Shown here: positions 1-10,337 of the stretch, piece after piece
How positions within the stretch are numbered: position 1 is the first letter of the stretch
How the letters are laid out: every line of letters begins with the position of its first letter
Origin: Cordylochernes scorpioides
Taxonomy: Eukaryota > Arthropoda > Arachnida > Pseudoscorpiones > Chernetidae
Length of the DNA: 64,000 bases
Assembly (NCBI GenBank): GCA_030710605.1
Contig: CP092881.1
Location: forward strand, 74,477,106-74,541,105
Reading direction: 5' to 3'
Notes under the pieces: model-generated
Database searches by the model: none
What the model was told of the DNA's origin: nothing
Seen by the model: only the letters and a program-made list of their open reading frames with translations
Position numbers and translations under genes: made by a program

Positions 1-752
1 GTCCGGAGTTCTGCCTTTGGTGTGAGGATATCTTATTGAACTGCCAACTGAACGCCATCGAGCGGCTCTGACAACAGTGATGGGGAAGGCCTGTCTACAG
101 GATTGGAATGATCAGAGTCGTAAAATGTCTAAGTATGAATGACTTGGGGTATACAGATGTAATTGTATTTTTATTTCTATTGTTTTGAATACGTACTTGG
201 AGGGAACAATGGCTATAAACTCGTTTGGCTAGTGACTTGCCTGTGTTGATGGCTGAGAGGATAAAAGGATGGCAATATATATAATTAGGATCAAAAGTAC
301 TAAAACACCATAACCCGACCTCCTTATTAGTAGATCATGCTCTCATCAATGGCCACATTCCAGACTTTGAACAAACATCAATAATACACCAAGATATAAA
401 AGAAAAGCACAGCAGGCTATTCTTGGAGAGTTGGAGTTCTTTGGAAAACAGAAATAGCATAAACCGAAAGATCGATATACCGGACATGTACACACAATTT
501 AGATGCTCCTAGAATAGGAACCTCTATGTATATATGAACTTCAGTGAAATGTCTTCATTCATAATGCAATAGCCGAATATTTATTTTGTATATATAGATA
601 TTTACTTTTCACTCTATTTATTCATTTATTTTAATTAGTATTGTACGATATTTATTTGTATACATTACATTTTCATTTGGATGATTTTCGCCCGAAGAGA
701 TTGTGAGACGCCCGTGTCTCAAGTGTAATGCGCGGCTTGCCGCGAGAGGGGA

Positions 753-815
753 TGAGATCCTTGAAAAAGATGGCCGTTTAGCCCATTGAAATATCGGAAA
801 TAAAAGATTATTTAT
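753..815 (+). repeat. Penelope-type terminal relic with hairpin and GAAATAT
   Basis: CTTGAAAAAGATGGCC, loop, GCCCATTGAAATATCGGA, then AATAAA. The same layout recurs near 9982 and 38590. The hairpin followed by GAAATATYGG resembles stem II, GAAA and stem III of a hammerhead, but the CTGANGA segment is degraded. Confidence 0.4.
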
Positions 816-951
816 TGAATCCAAGATGTGCCCTTTATGAACAAAAGTAATTTTGTAAAAAAACCGTTGAATGGAAACGGTGTGGGGTTATAATTAGGAG
901 GATGACTGAGAAAGGAAAACAATGTTCTTTCAAAGAGTAAAGGCCATTTCA

Positions 952-1143
952 CTATGGCAACTGTTTAACTTTGTGAGGAATTGTTAACCTGGTTATGGAT
1001 ACAAATACAAAAACATCGTCTATATATCTGCGCCATGTAAAATATCTGAGGTAAAGTATGTGTGTGATATGTGGACCAATGGACACACAGCTGTGGACAA
1101 TTTCAGTAACAGCTGTGGAGAAGAAACGGACCAATGGGACCAC
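952..1143 (-). pseudogene. Possible Penelope-like RT fragment, copy 1
   Basis: The open stretch contains FTWRRYIDDVFVFV, which resembles the catalytic R-Y/F-x-DD-x-F box of Penelope-like reverse transcriptases. Flanking residues are not convincing and nothing else of the RT is readable, so this is a short relic at best. The equivalent in copy 2 (about 42593-42780) is further broken by indels. Confidence 0.35.
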
Positions 1144-1640
1144 TTAATGTGCTTAAAGAAGTTGGGATCGAAAGAAAATATGCCTAGCTGTAGACAAAGT
1201 GCAATTATTTTGACAATTTTTGAGATATTTCGAGGCCTATTATATTTGGTACACTTCAGGCAGTGGGGTAGACCGAGATACAAGGCTACAACATCAAATA
1301 ACTTGTTCCGGATGAAGGGAAATTCTGTTAATTTCTTCTATAAAACTGAAGATATAGATGTGAATGATCCTTTAATAGTAGCTTAAGACAGGCTGCGATA
1401 AATATTGAAACGGAGACGACCCGGGATAGATGAAAGGATTGGTCTGTGGAATTTATGTATCTACGGGAGGCCTTAGCTTCAGTATTTATATTCTTCCACT
1501 GAAATTATTTATTTATAGTTTACTAAGTTTCTTATTGGCCAGGCTCTCCTCTCTCTGACTCGGTAACAAATGTGGGTTCATCCGAGAGAATTTCTATTAG
1601 TTAATTTTGGTATAATTAATTGTACGTGTGAGTCACTCAC

Positions 1641-1760
1641 GGCAGCCCTCCTCGTCCGTCCAGGAGTGCTCACAGTCCAGATGGCCGTTGCACACCGCCT
1701 CCTCCGGCACACAGTAGCTGTTGGCGCACTTGAACAGTCCGCGCTCGCACACCGCGCTCT
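1641..1760 (-). CDS. LDL-receptor class A exon (LGR/GRL101-like receptor), copy 1
   Basis: A 120-bp internal exon encoding one LDLa module of about 40 residues. The six cysteines and the acidic C-terminal box are visible: CERGLFKC, SYCVPEEAVC, then DC and TDEEGC, so it should bind calcium. The exon is preceded by a gtgtgcag acceptor and followed by a gtgagt donor. Two bases precede the first full codon and one follows the last, so both introns are phase 1, the usual pattern for LDLa exons that can be duplicated or skipped in frame. GC content is far above the flanking AT-rich intron. It lies 3.6 kb downstream of the next LDLa exon on the same strand. The gene family is inferred from all exons together; LRP- or VLDLR-type receptors are alternatives. 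Confidence 0.8.
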
Positions 1761-1763
1761 CTG

Positions 1764-3368
1764 CACACAGTCAGTCTCTTCACAACAAAATACAAGTTTT
1801 GAACTGTAAGAGCTGTTAAAAAATATATGGATTTTTTCCCTAAGATCTGCTCCATCCCCATATAGAAGTACTGTTGCTTTCTCCATTATTAGCTTTCATA
1901 CTTCAAATACGGAAGGACAGCATCTTATAAAATTATCAAATTTAACATATACGAGATATATTTTCATCCGTTTCATTAATTTAAAACATAATATAAGGTT
2001 TATTCATTAACAACAATTACAAAAACATTTTATATTTAGATATTCAGGAATGTAAACAAGATGATGGCTAATTAATGTTTACAGTCAATGGTCAGTATTT
2101 ATTATATTATAATCATAGAATTTTATAAATAAAAGAACAATTCGCTAAGGGAAGAGTTTCTCCCCTAAAAAAAGAAAATCTTCCATCAGAGAATTGTATT
2201 TTGTCTACAATTTTACTGAAGAGATTATAACATAGAATTTTATGACCAAATTTACAACAATTCTTTCCCTTCTTTCAAAACCTAAATATGTCAGGTGGTA
2301 TTGGCACTGAACTCAGCTTGTCTCACACCGAGGTCCCAGGAGTTGGCTGGGGGGAGTCTCTTCCACTAGGTCTTGTCTGAGGCAAGGTCCTCGGGGCGCT
2401 CTTGAGAATTTATTGGCCATGGTAAAAATACCCGAGGAGCGTATTTCGGCAATATTAAACTTTTTATTAATTGGTCTCTCTCTCTCTGCAGGCCAAACTC
2501 TATTATCTCTTAATTGGATATTTATAGAGGCATTTCCCTAAATTTTCCTTCTTTCCACCTTTCAGGACCAAAATAGCCTCCAACAAAAATATTGACTTCA
2601 AATTCTGGAGAATATTTCCGATTTAATTCTGCCTCGCTTTCAAAGTTTGTTTGTAAGAGGTTCATTCGACTTTTCGGCATCTTAAAAAAATGCTGTCGAT
2701 TCTTCCGTGCTCGAATATAGCACTGTTTTAAGTCTCTCGTTTTTCATATTTTCAATGATATTTTTAGAGTCTATACACAAGGCTCAGCCAAGCCAAAAGT
2801 AGTTCGAAAATATAGAGAAAACTTACCATTTGACTTCTAAAGGTTTATAAAGGAAGAGTTTTCGCTTCAAATGTCTTACCAAAATCTATTCGATAACGGT
2901 ATAAAATATTTTATGATTAAATCATATCCGTTCTATGAGTGGTTGTCAAGTGCTGTAAGTTCTCTGGGAGCAAATTCTGGAGATGGCGACCTCAATGGAA
3001 TCTCTATTGTGTATTTATAATAACGATTGTCGAAATTGTAGTGAAGTAGAATCAACATTGCCATCGTCAGGGTATTCATTGTTTGATTGAGGGCGGCGGA
3101 AGATTAAAATATATAATATTTAGTTGAATAGAATAAATTTTCTACAAAAGGGATGCCTCACTCAATGGCGCCATACGAGATCTATGTCCACAATTCTGTC
3201 TCTCCACTCAGGCAATTCTGAAAGCCATTCTGGGATTCCATGAATGGGCAAATCTCAAATGCTTCTCTGGAAGTTTTTATATATCATCACTTAGATTCCG
3301 AAGTCGGGCTTCTTGACCTCAAATTTTCCTCTCAGGTATAGTAGCTTTGGTAGAGCTTCGACATTAAG
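1764..3368. other. Intron between LDLa exons, upstream of the 1641 exon
   Basis: AT-rich, no coding signal. A GC-rich patch at 2290-2450 (ACCGAGGTCCCAGGAGTTGG) followed by a CT run is not explained; no frame in it is convincing. The same stretch in copy 2 is about 43385-44977. Confidence 0.6.
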
Positions 3369-3571
3369 TTTTCTTTTAGAATCTTTGTTTTATAAAAACT
3401 TTCTTTTCCAGAACGTTTAGGTTGAATTGACTTAGGTGAGATTGACTTTGATATATAGGATGAGACTAGTATACTTAATATATTCACCTTACCTTTAGCC
3501 AATCTTACGTCAAATCTTTATAGGCGTTCTTGAAAGAAAGTTTTTATAAAACATTGATTCTAAAAGAAAAG
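3369..3571. mobile_element. MITE with about 45-bp inverted repeats, copy 1
   Basis: About 203 bp. The left end TTTTCTTTTAGAATCTTTGT, followed by TTTATAAAAACTTTCTTT, matches the reverse complement of the right end except at a few bases. No coding capacity. The counterpart in copy 2 is 44978-45180. Confidence 0.7.
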
Positions 3572-3798
3572 ATAATTTCTTTAAAATGTATTTGTGCGAT
3601 AGAATAAATCTTATATATTTTTATTTTTTATTATTCACTTTTTTGTTTATGAAAATAATATTCATATGTAATTACTTCAAAGAAGCTCGGCCAATTAAAT
3701 TAGATTTTCAACTCTTCAAGTTCGTCGACTGCGGGCAATATTATCTTCAAAATCCAATCTTCTTCTAACTCGATTTAAATCCACGAAGTGTTTGTGTT

Positions 3799-4002
3799 TC
3801 ATCTTCTGAGATCCATCCATTCTGTATCAGAAAAAGCTTTTCTTCTACACAGCGGACATTTGTTTTCAGGAGCAAACATTGTGTGGTACACACCAAATGG
3901 AATTTGTGTTCGCACGTCAAATCCTCCAACAAACTCATTATATTGGAGAGTCGTTGGAAGAAGCCATGTTGGTCTAACTCTTCCAACTACAAACCCTCTA
4001 TT
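3799..4002 (-). CDS. Unidentified 67-codon open frame with CPLC motif, copy 1
   Basis: Open between two stops and reads FVVGRVRPTWLLPTTLQYNE, later IPFGVYHTMFAPENKCPLCR and then KAFSDTEWMDLRR at its end. The CPLCRRK segment resembles the second half of a zinc-binding motif, but no matching first half is seen. A CTATTGAAATAG acceptor is possible at the upstream edge. In copy 2 (about 45407-45610) single-base indels break it. Another frame of the same stretch gives LTCEHKFHLVC, which is RING-like but lacks a partner. It could be an exon, a TE fragment or chance. Confidence 0.25.
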   Translation of the reverse strand, partial: NRGFVVGRVRPTWLLPTTLQYNEFVGGFDVRTQIPFGVYHTMFAPENKCPLCRRKAFSDTEWMDLRR

Positions 4003-4005
4003 TCA

Positions 4006-5325
4006 ATAGAAATGCAACACGTGAAACTCTATTCCCAACCAACCATATCTACAACTTGTAATACTTTTCATCAAATCGACCCTTTGGAACTCCCCTCAAT
4101 TGAAATGTTCCCGCGTCTTATGCACCAACACTTTCTCTGGAAGCGATAATTATATGTCATCTACCTTGACACTAAATTCACCTTTTGAAAAAAAAAATCC
4201 ATTTTTTTTAAATGTCTCTATTGTAAAATGATATCAAGGGCACTATCGAAAAGCAATTAGCCTCTGCAATAGTTCTTGGATGTAAACTGCACCCACCGGC
4301 CTGGGCGATGTATGTCTCAGCTACCGCCATCGCAGAAACCATTCCTCCTGTCTCCAATCTCCAGTGAAATCCCTTTCACGTTCTGGTGGAACATCTTAGC
4401 CCGATACCTGTCCCTCCACAATGGAACGTAATTTAACAGGAAACATTATTTATAAATTTGGTGGTTGAATTCTTTTTGTGACCTTACTGATAAGATTCAT
4501 TGGTCACAGAAACAACCTTCTCTATTGGGGAACCTTTTGTAACCACGTCAAATACATATTTAATAGAGAGTTATAACCTTTGTAACCACGTCAAACACAT
4601 ATTTAATAGAGAGTTATAACCTTTGGCCTTGAACAATTAGTCGCAGAGTATTTCCATTCTACTCACAAAGATATTTATAATCTTCAAGTCCCGTGGATCG
4701 AACAAACGCGATTTACCAAAAGTCAAATATCTAAAGTGAACAAATTACCGCACAAGATAGGCGAACAGTCTTTCAAAATATTGGAATAAGAGGTTTTAAA
4801 ATTTATAATATTCATTTAAATAAAGTATAAGTGGAATGAACACATTATTAAAATTATTTCATATATGTTTTCTAATATTCCATCCCTTATTTAAAATATA
4901 TATTAAAATGCTAAAATATGTTTCATGCTAAGTAATAATGTTAATTTATTATTTATAATTTATAAATATTATACATATATATTTAAATTTTTACTATTTT
5001 TTTTTCTAAAAAATACATTTAAAATCCCTCTCTGTTTCGATAATATTAGAAATACATAAATTTTAATATATAAAATTAAAAAAAAACAAGAACATATCGG
5101 TAGTAGCCATAGAAACTTTACTTTCAAATATATTATACTGTATAATGTGCTGTATAATATAAACGCCATATCGTGATGTTATCTTGCCAAAGGAACAACA
5201 TTTCTCACAAAGGTTCTCAGATACATATTTAAATTTTTCTAAGCATAGACTTGAGTTATTTTGTCTGAATTCTGAAATAATTTATTTGGAGATTGTGTTG
5301 AGATTAAACCTAGCAGCAGACCCAC
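4006..5325. other. Intron upstream part, nothing coding seen
   Basis: Contains the 43-bp duplication and a moderately GC-rich stretch (4270-4440) without an open frame. The rest is AT-rich. Copy 2: about 45611-46920. Confidence 0.55.
4539..4624. repeat. 43-bp direct duplication, copy 1 (also at about 46141-46227)
   Basis: Two head-to-tail units beginning GTAACCACGTCAAA and ending GAGTTATAACCTTT, differing at one base (aatac versus aacac). Present in both large copies. Confidence 0.9.
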
Positions 5326-5451
5326 CGCAGCCCAGGAGGTGCGACCCGTCCGCGCAGCCGTGGCGCCCAACGTTGAGGCAGCGGCTGGCGCGAGGCACGC
5401 ACTGCCCGCTGTGACACTGGAACTCCGTGGCGGGGTCGCATCTCCGCTTCT
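5326..5451 (-). CDS. LDL-receptor class A exon, degenerate Ca box, copy 1
   Basis: A 126-bp exon, phase 1 on both sides, with acceptor gagacag and donor gtgggt. It reads CDPATEFQCHSGQCVPRASRC and then GCADGSHLLGC, so all six cysteines of an LDLa module are present. The usual D-x-S-D-E calcium box is replaced by ADGSHLLGC, which suggests a module that does not bind calcium in the normal way. A similar ending (CPSMLGC) occurs in the second module of the exon at 25684. Same strand and phase as its neighbours, so part of the same receptor ectodomain. Copy 2 (46921-47046) encodes the same residues. Confidence 0.78.
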
Positions 5452-6478
5452 CTGTCTCACCAGCCACCACTTCGGAGTTACATTTACGTCTTGTTAGAAC
5501 AACCTTTTGATTATCAGGACTAAATTGCGATAGTATAAACGGCCTCGTTGGAAAGCTAGCGGAGTATTCTACAAAAGAAGCTCCTTTTTGTTCTTTTATA
5601 TTATCGCAATATATTTACGTCTTGTTGAATAGAGAAGCACATCCATTAAAATGTACAATATCAAGGAATAATTAAAAATTGAAGATTTTTTATTTCAAAC
5701 TATGAAACCAAATACAACAAGGTTTTGTAACTTAATAGCTAAATTAATATGTTTAGCATGAAATAATGACACAGAATTATCAAATATCAGAGAACAAATT
5801 ATCAACTACAAACTGTACATTAAACATTTGCAGAGATATGTGATTTAGATATACATTTTATTTTTGAAATGAGAGAAAAATTAAAACGACGAATAAATGC
5901 TTTTTTTGCCAAAAGAAGTTGTAGGATTCTAAGTTTCTGTTTGATATTTATCTCCACGAAGGCTCTTTCAATGATATTTCCCGCTCAGCGAATATTCAGA
6001 TTTAATACACTACATCCGAACTTTTAGATTGAATTTTATTTGAATTTTTTTTCCAGATTTGTTCAGAATCTAACTCCACTAAATCACACACTTTATCTGG
6101 GAATATTTGAAGGATGGGGAACAGGGCTTCAAATAAAGAGCGGCGGATGCTGGGGAGAAATCAGTTAACTGGGAAGTGATAGAATACATCAGAGCAATGA
6201 CGCAAGCATGATGCAAAGTAGAATTTCATTTTGAATTAGGTCTGAATAAAAGTTTTTCAAATTGAATAGAGCTACATACTGCTTAAATATTTTACGTTAT
6301 GTAAAACATATTTTGAAATCAATATTCCTAGGAAACAGCAGTCTCACTTGGAATTTTAAAAATATTTCAAATAATATTTTATGTGTGTGTAAAATTATTT
6401 AGGGAAGGTATTACTGAATACTTAAAATATTGGAAAATATATTTAGAAATTTGAACTTTTTTTTTGACGCGTATGATT
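5452..6478. other. Intron, possible short foldback at 5480-5625
   Basis: ATTTACGTCTTGTT occurs directly repeated at about 5483 and 5608, enclosing an inverted pair ATTGCGATAGTATA / TATATTATCGCAAT, so a small mobile insertion is possible. Otherwise AT-rich with no coding signal. Confidence 0.45.
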
Positions 6479-6675
6479 CTTTTAAAAATAAATCAATTTT
6501 CTACTGCCCTTACTGCAATGATGAACTATGGGAGGACCCGGCTCATCACCCTCCCAGCGGTTTCGCCAATTTAATCTACCATACCGCTGTAATATCGCAT
6601 TTTAATTGTAATATGCCCTGCCATTATTTTATCATTGCAGTATGGACAGTAGAAAATTGATTTATTTTAAAAAGA
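6479..6675. mobile_element. MITE family CTACTGYCC, element 1, copy 1
   Basis: Ends are inverted repeats of about 40 bp around AATAAATCAATTTTCTACTG. The interior contains AGCGGTTTCGCCAATTTAAT. The same family occurs at about 6825-7047, 25152-25382 and (partial) 22722-22795. The copy 2 counterpart is about 48053-48257. Confidence 0.68.
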
Positions 6676-6824
6676 ATTATACGCTACGTCACAAATAATT
6701 CAAATTTTTAAATGCAGATGGCGCTCTAATGCATCATATTAATAATGCGTTTTAAAAATATTTTACTCGCAATTTACGGAAGAGCGATGCTCGAAGCATA
6801 TTATATATTTATAATTGTATTGAG

Positions 6825-7047
6825 TATTTCTACTGTCCTCAAAGCTTATGTCCATAGTTAATTCAAAATACCCAGGCCAAGAGTTTAGCTTCAGTATCAG
6901 TATAAAAATGAAACCGAAAAATTCAATATAACAGCAGTATGGTAGATTAAACTGGCGAAACCGCTGGGAGGGTTCACCACTGATGAGCCAGGCCATCCCA
7001 TCATATCAGTAAGGGCAGTAGAAAATTGATTTATTTCAAAAATAATC
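6825..7047. mobile_element. MITE family CTACTGYCC, element 2, copy 1
   Basis: Opposite orientation to element 1: ATTTCTACTGTCCTCAAAGC at the left and AGTAAGGGCAGTAGAAAATT at the right, with the ACTGGCGAAACCGCTGGGAG interior. The counterpart in copy 2 is about 48404-48627. Confidence 0.62.
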
Positions 7048-8114
7048 AAATGTGTCTGAAATAAGTTAAATTTCTTGTAACAGATGACGCGCTATATTGG
7101 AAAATATAATTTGATACGAGCTCGTGATTAGAACCCTATACAAGGTGATTGCATTTAAATAAACCCGAGAGAATTCGAACAGGTACTATGTGGGATAAAC
7201 CAAATTGGCCAAACCGCGTTGTAGCTTTATGGTAATTCACAATTGTTTTAATGGTATTTCACATTTCTGACAGATATCGATTGGAAAAATAATAATTTAT
7301 TTGATGGCCCCCCCTACTTTAATTATGAAAATAAAAAATCAATTCTAATTTGTGCGAAGGATTTTTCTCTCCACAAAATTTACCAAAATTATAAAGTTGG
7401 AATGTTATTTTAAAATTGTCCTTTTTATATTGTTAGAATGATGTTTTATATCTAATATAGTTTATATATTGGTTCTTTATAAGATATATAAGCTAATACA
7501 AATTTTGAAATGAATATATTTATTTTAAATAGATGAAGGTTATCTGTATGATATGATCAATCTAGGTAGAATAGGTTTCATTACGTATCTGTTTATACAA
7601 CATGTATCATACTTCGAATAAATTTTATTTTTGTTAAAAGTTTTATTTTAAAAAATAATTAAAGATTCAACAAAATGTTTTTTTTTTAATTGGAAAAGTG
7701 ACTTTTCGAGCAATGAAGCTCTTCTACTGGCTTAACAATGTCAAGTACAAACTGTTTGTAGAAACAGATGTTCACACGTGCGGGAGGATATAACGAAATA
7801 AAACTTTAAAAGCCCTCCAAACCACTCAATTATTCCACATGTGTGTGTATATATTTACAATTTGAAATATAATTATAAATAGGGGTGGTTTAAATGTACA
7901 TATATATAAGCAGCAATTTTTATAGGTAAAAGTAGAATTGACACGATTGTTAACGGAATCATTTGTTTAAATGATAAAAAAAACTATAAATAAAAATTGA
8001 GTGCAACCTACAGAGTTATTAGAACAAAGGATAACAATCAAGTCATCCCTACTTTTATATATAAATATTTCTACATATTTACATATGTACAGATGTCACA
8101 AACCCGAGTCTTAC
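7048..8114. other. Intron, nothing recognised
   Basis: AT-rich, no open frame, repeat or RNA recognised. It is the downstream intron of the 8115 LDLa exon. Copy 2: about 48628-49694. Confidence 0.5.
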
Positions 8115-8231
8115 CGCAAAATTGTTCGTCTGAGGCATCCAGACAATCCAGGCGGAAGTCACACCACCACAGGGCGGGGATACACTGGCCGCTCAGACAG
8201 CGGATCTGGTCTCTCGAGCAGGGCACCTTGG
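8115..8231 (-). CDS. LDL-receptor class A exon, canonical, copy 1
   Basis: A 117-bp exon (39 residues), phase 1 on both sides, acceptor gtatgtag and donor gtaaga. The module is canonical: [24 protein letters not shown], then LDASDEQFC with the full calcium-binding D-x-S-D-E. This is the best conserved LDLa module in the window and is identical in copy 2. It faces the extracellular side in known LDLa proteins and binds ligand. It is separated from the next exon by about 2.7 kb of AT-rich intron on its downstream side. Confidence 0.85.
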
Positions 8232-8692
8232 CTACATACCGACAATCAGAATCCCACATTTAAAAAATAAGTTTTGAAAAAAAAATTCAATATTCTCTTA
8301 TTTTTCATATATTTATGTAGTAATAAGGTCAATATACACTAGATCGCAATGTACCATCTTATAAATAGTATAGCAGCCCCAAAATGTATTTAAAACTCAA
8401 CGCATTAACTTGTAACTTTTATAAGCCAAATAAAGTTCCTAAAGAGAACCAGATACCAGCGGACGACACAAGCAAGCTAGACCAACAACAACGTCGAGAT
8501 TGCATCGAACCTCCCCGCGGATATTCCACAAGTCCAGAGTCTGGTCACATCTCATCCCTCGTTCGGAACTCTACTCAACATGTGAAACAATCAATGCATA
8601 CTATGCAGTAAATGTGACGGTGGCCAATGCAATCCATGTTTACGACATCAAACCTATCTGTGGGTTCGGAAAACTGCCTATTTCAGATTATA

Positions 8693-9388
8693 TATGCCTA
8701 GCTATCTTGTTAATCTGATAACCCATGCATGTACGGGCCCTTTCCTGGACATCCTTCTTTATGTTTGTCCAAATTAATCTTGCTGTCATTTGTTTGACGA
8801 TTGCCTTGATTCCGGGTTGAACTGTTCCATGAATTAGCTGAAACATATTTTACCTGATTTATTCGGGAATTAAAGGTCTGATATTGCTAGTTGAAGTATC
8901 GCACCATCCTGGTGGTATAAAGGCGATTGTTGAAACTCAAAGTTTTTGTTTTGTTTTAGGAATATCAATTAAGTGTGCTTTATTGATTGGTTTCAATGCT
9001 ATTTCATTGTAATCAATTATCAAACTTTTTCTACTAGCATGTGTTTGAAGTTTTTAACAGAAAGGTAAATAGCCAATAGTTCACGGTCATATGTGCTATA
9101 GAACTTAAGGGTATTATTCAATTTCTTGGAGTAAAAGGCTATGGGTTTCCAGCCATTCTCCTCGTATTGTTGAAGGACTGCTACAATTGCCCAATTCGAA
9201 GCGTCTGTTTTTAAAGACAGAGGTAATTCTGAATTGGGATATGTTAGCATTGCAACATCTGAAAGGTCTTGTTTATATTTTTCTAACATATCTTTTGCTT
9301 CATTGGCCCATGGAATTTTCCTTTTGACCTTTTTGCCGGCACATTTCAGGAATTCGTGCAATACTGCTTGTTTCTGCTCTCTCTGCAT
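8693..9388 (-). pseudogene. Relic of a second gypsy pol: RNase H and integrase fragments, copy 1
   Basis: At 9020-9388 an open stretch reads KTDASNWAIVAVLQQYEENG, then PIAFYSKKLN and YSTYDRELLAIYLSVKNFKH, the RNase H domain of a gypsy pol from a different lineage from the full-length element. Further on, 8693-8850 reads VQPGIKAIVKQMTARLIW, then KKDVQERARTC, the integrase zinc-binding region. The part between is missing and stops intervene, so this is a degraded fragment. No LTRs were found around it. Confidence 0.75.
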
Positions 9389-9981
9389 CTTCTATATATC
9401 TTTAATAGAAGTTTATCCTACCTATAAATGTGTTCGCAAATCTTATGTGGTTTCAGGTAATTTATATTATTGAATTGCCTTCGTTTTTGAAGGTAAAGGC
9501 CTCAATCATATTCCCTATTGTAAATACCTTCTGATATAATTTGCACTTGCCATATAAACTAATTCCTTTTCCTAGGGCATAAACGAAGTAATAATTGTAG
9601 TAATTAACGTTAATAAACACCAGGTTTTCCAATGTATCATGATTAGAAATAGTATAACAAAATGTTGACACGCCAGCTTGGCGACCAGATAATTTATAAA
9701 AACAAAGTCCCCAGAGAGAGGTCCAGATACCCCAGCGGACAGAGTCAAGGTTGCGCAACATTTGTCGAGATTACATCAGAAAATGGAACCTCCCCGGGGA
9801 TATTCCACAAGCCATTAGTTTAGAATTAACGGCTGGATGCGGAAAGCCTCACACGCTTTATGTTAGGAACTCGTCGTTGGTGTCTGGCCGCTTTAGGAGC
9901 CATCCGCCTGCCTCGTCCTTCGTATAGGAACGTCAATGGACGTACGTACATTGATGTTGTGTTTGTTGTTGACATAAATAT

Positions 9982-10045
9982 GTTTTTATACCTTGAAAAA
10001 GGTTGGCGATCATCCAACTGAAGTATTGGTAAATAAATTATTTTT
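9982..10045 (+). repeat. Penelope-type terminal relic, second example
   Basis: CCTTGAAAAAGGTTGGCGAT, then CATCCAACTGAAGTATTGG and TAAATAAATTA. The stem arms (GTTGG and CCAAC) are kept although the sequence differs from the one at 753. It is preceded by a GC-rich patch (9830-9960). The counterpart in copy 2 is near 51571-51634. Confidence 0.4.
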
Positions 10046-10096
10046 AATCCAATATATATGTTTTTTAATTTAATTAAATATATAATGAAAATATAT

Positions 10097-10317
10097 TGTA
10101 ACGTTTTATTTTTGCTTTTACTTTTAAAGAAATGTTTTTATTTTAAATCTTTATCTAATTAGTTTGTTTGTTTTAAATAAAGAGGCAAATTTACCATGTT
10201 GTTCTTTTGTTTATTAATTGTTCTTTTTTTTTAATGATGATAAAAGTTATTGATAACACATTAAAAATCAATGAAAAAACAATTACAAAATTAATTACAA
10301 AATTTAGAAACGTGTCA
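10097..10317 (-). repeat. Gypsy 3' LTR, copy 1
   Basis: 221 bp, TG...CA, with the target duplication ATAT directly outside. It contains a TTTAAATAAAGAGG stretch on the plus strand and is nearly identical to the 5' LTR. Confidence 0.9.
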
Positions 10318-10337
10318 TATCCCTCGGCTTGAAGGAT

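Noticed and set aside
1060-1386. 108-codon plus-strand ORF
   Set aside because: Broken by indels in copy 2, no recognisable motif, and overlapped by the RT-like relic on the opposite strand.
9462-9761. 99-codon minus ORF
   Set aside because: Not maintained in copy 2, no motif, AT-rich; likely chance.
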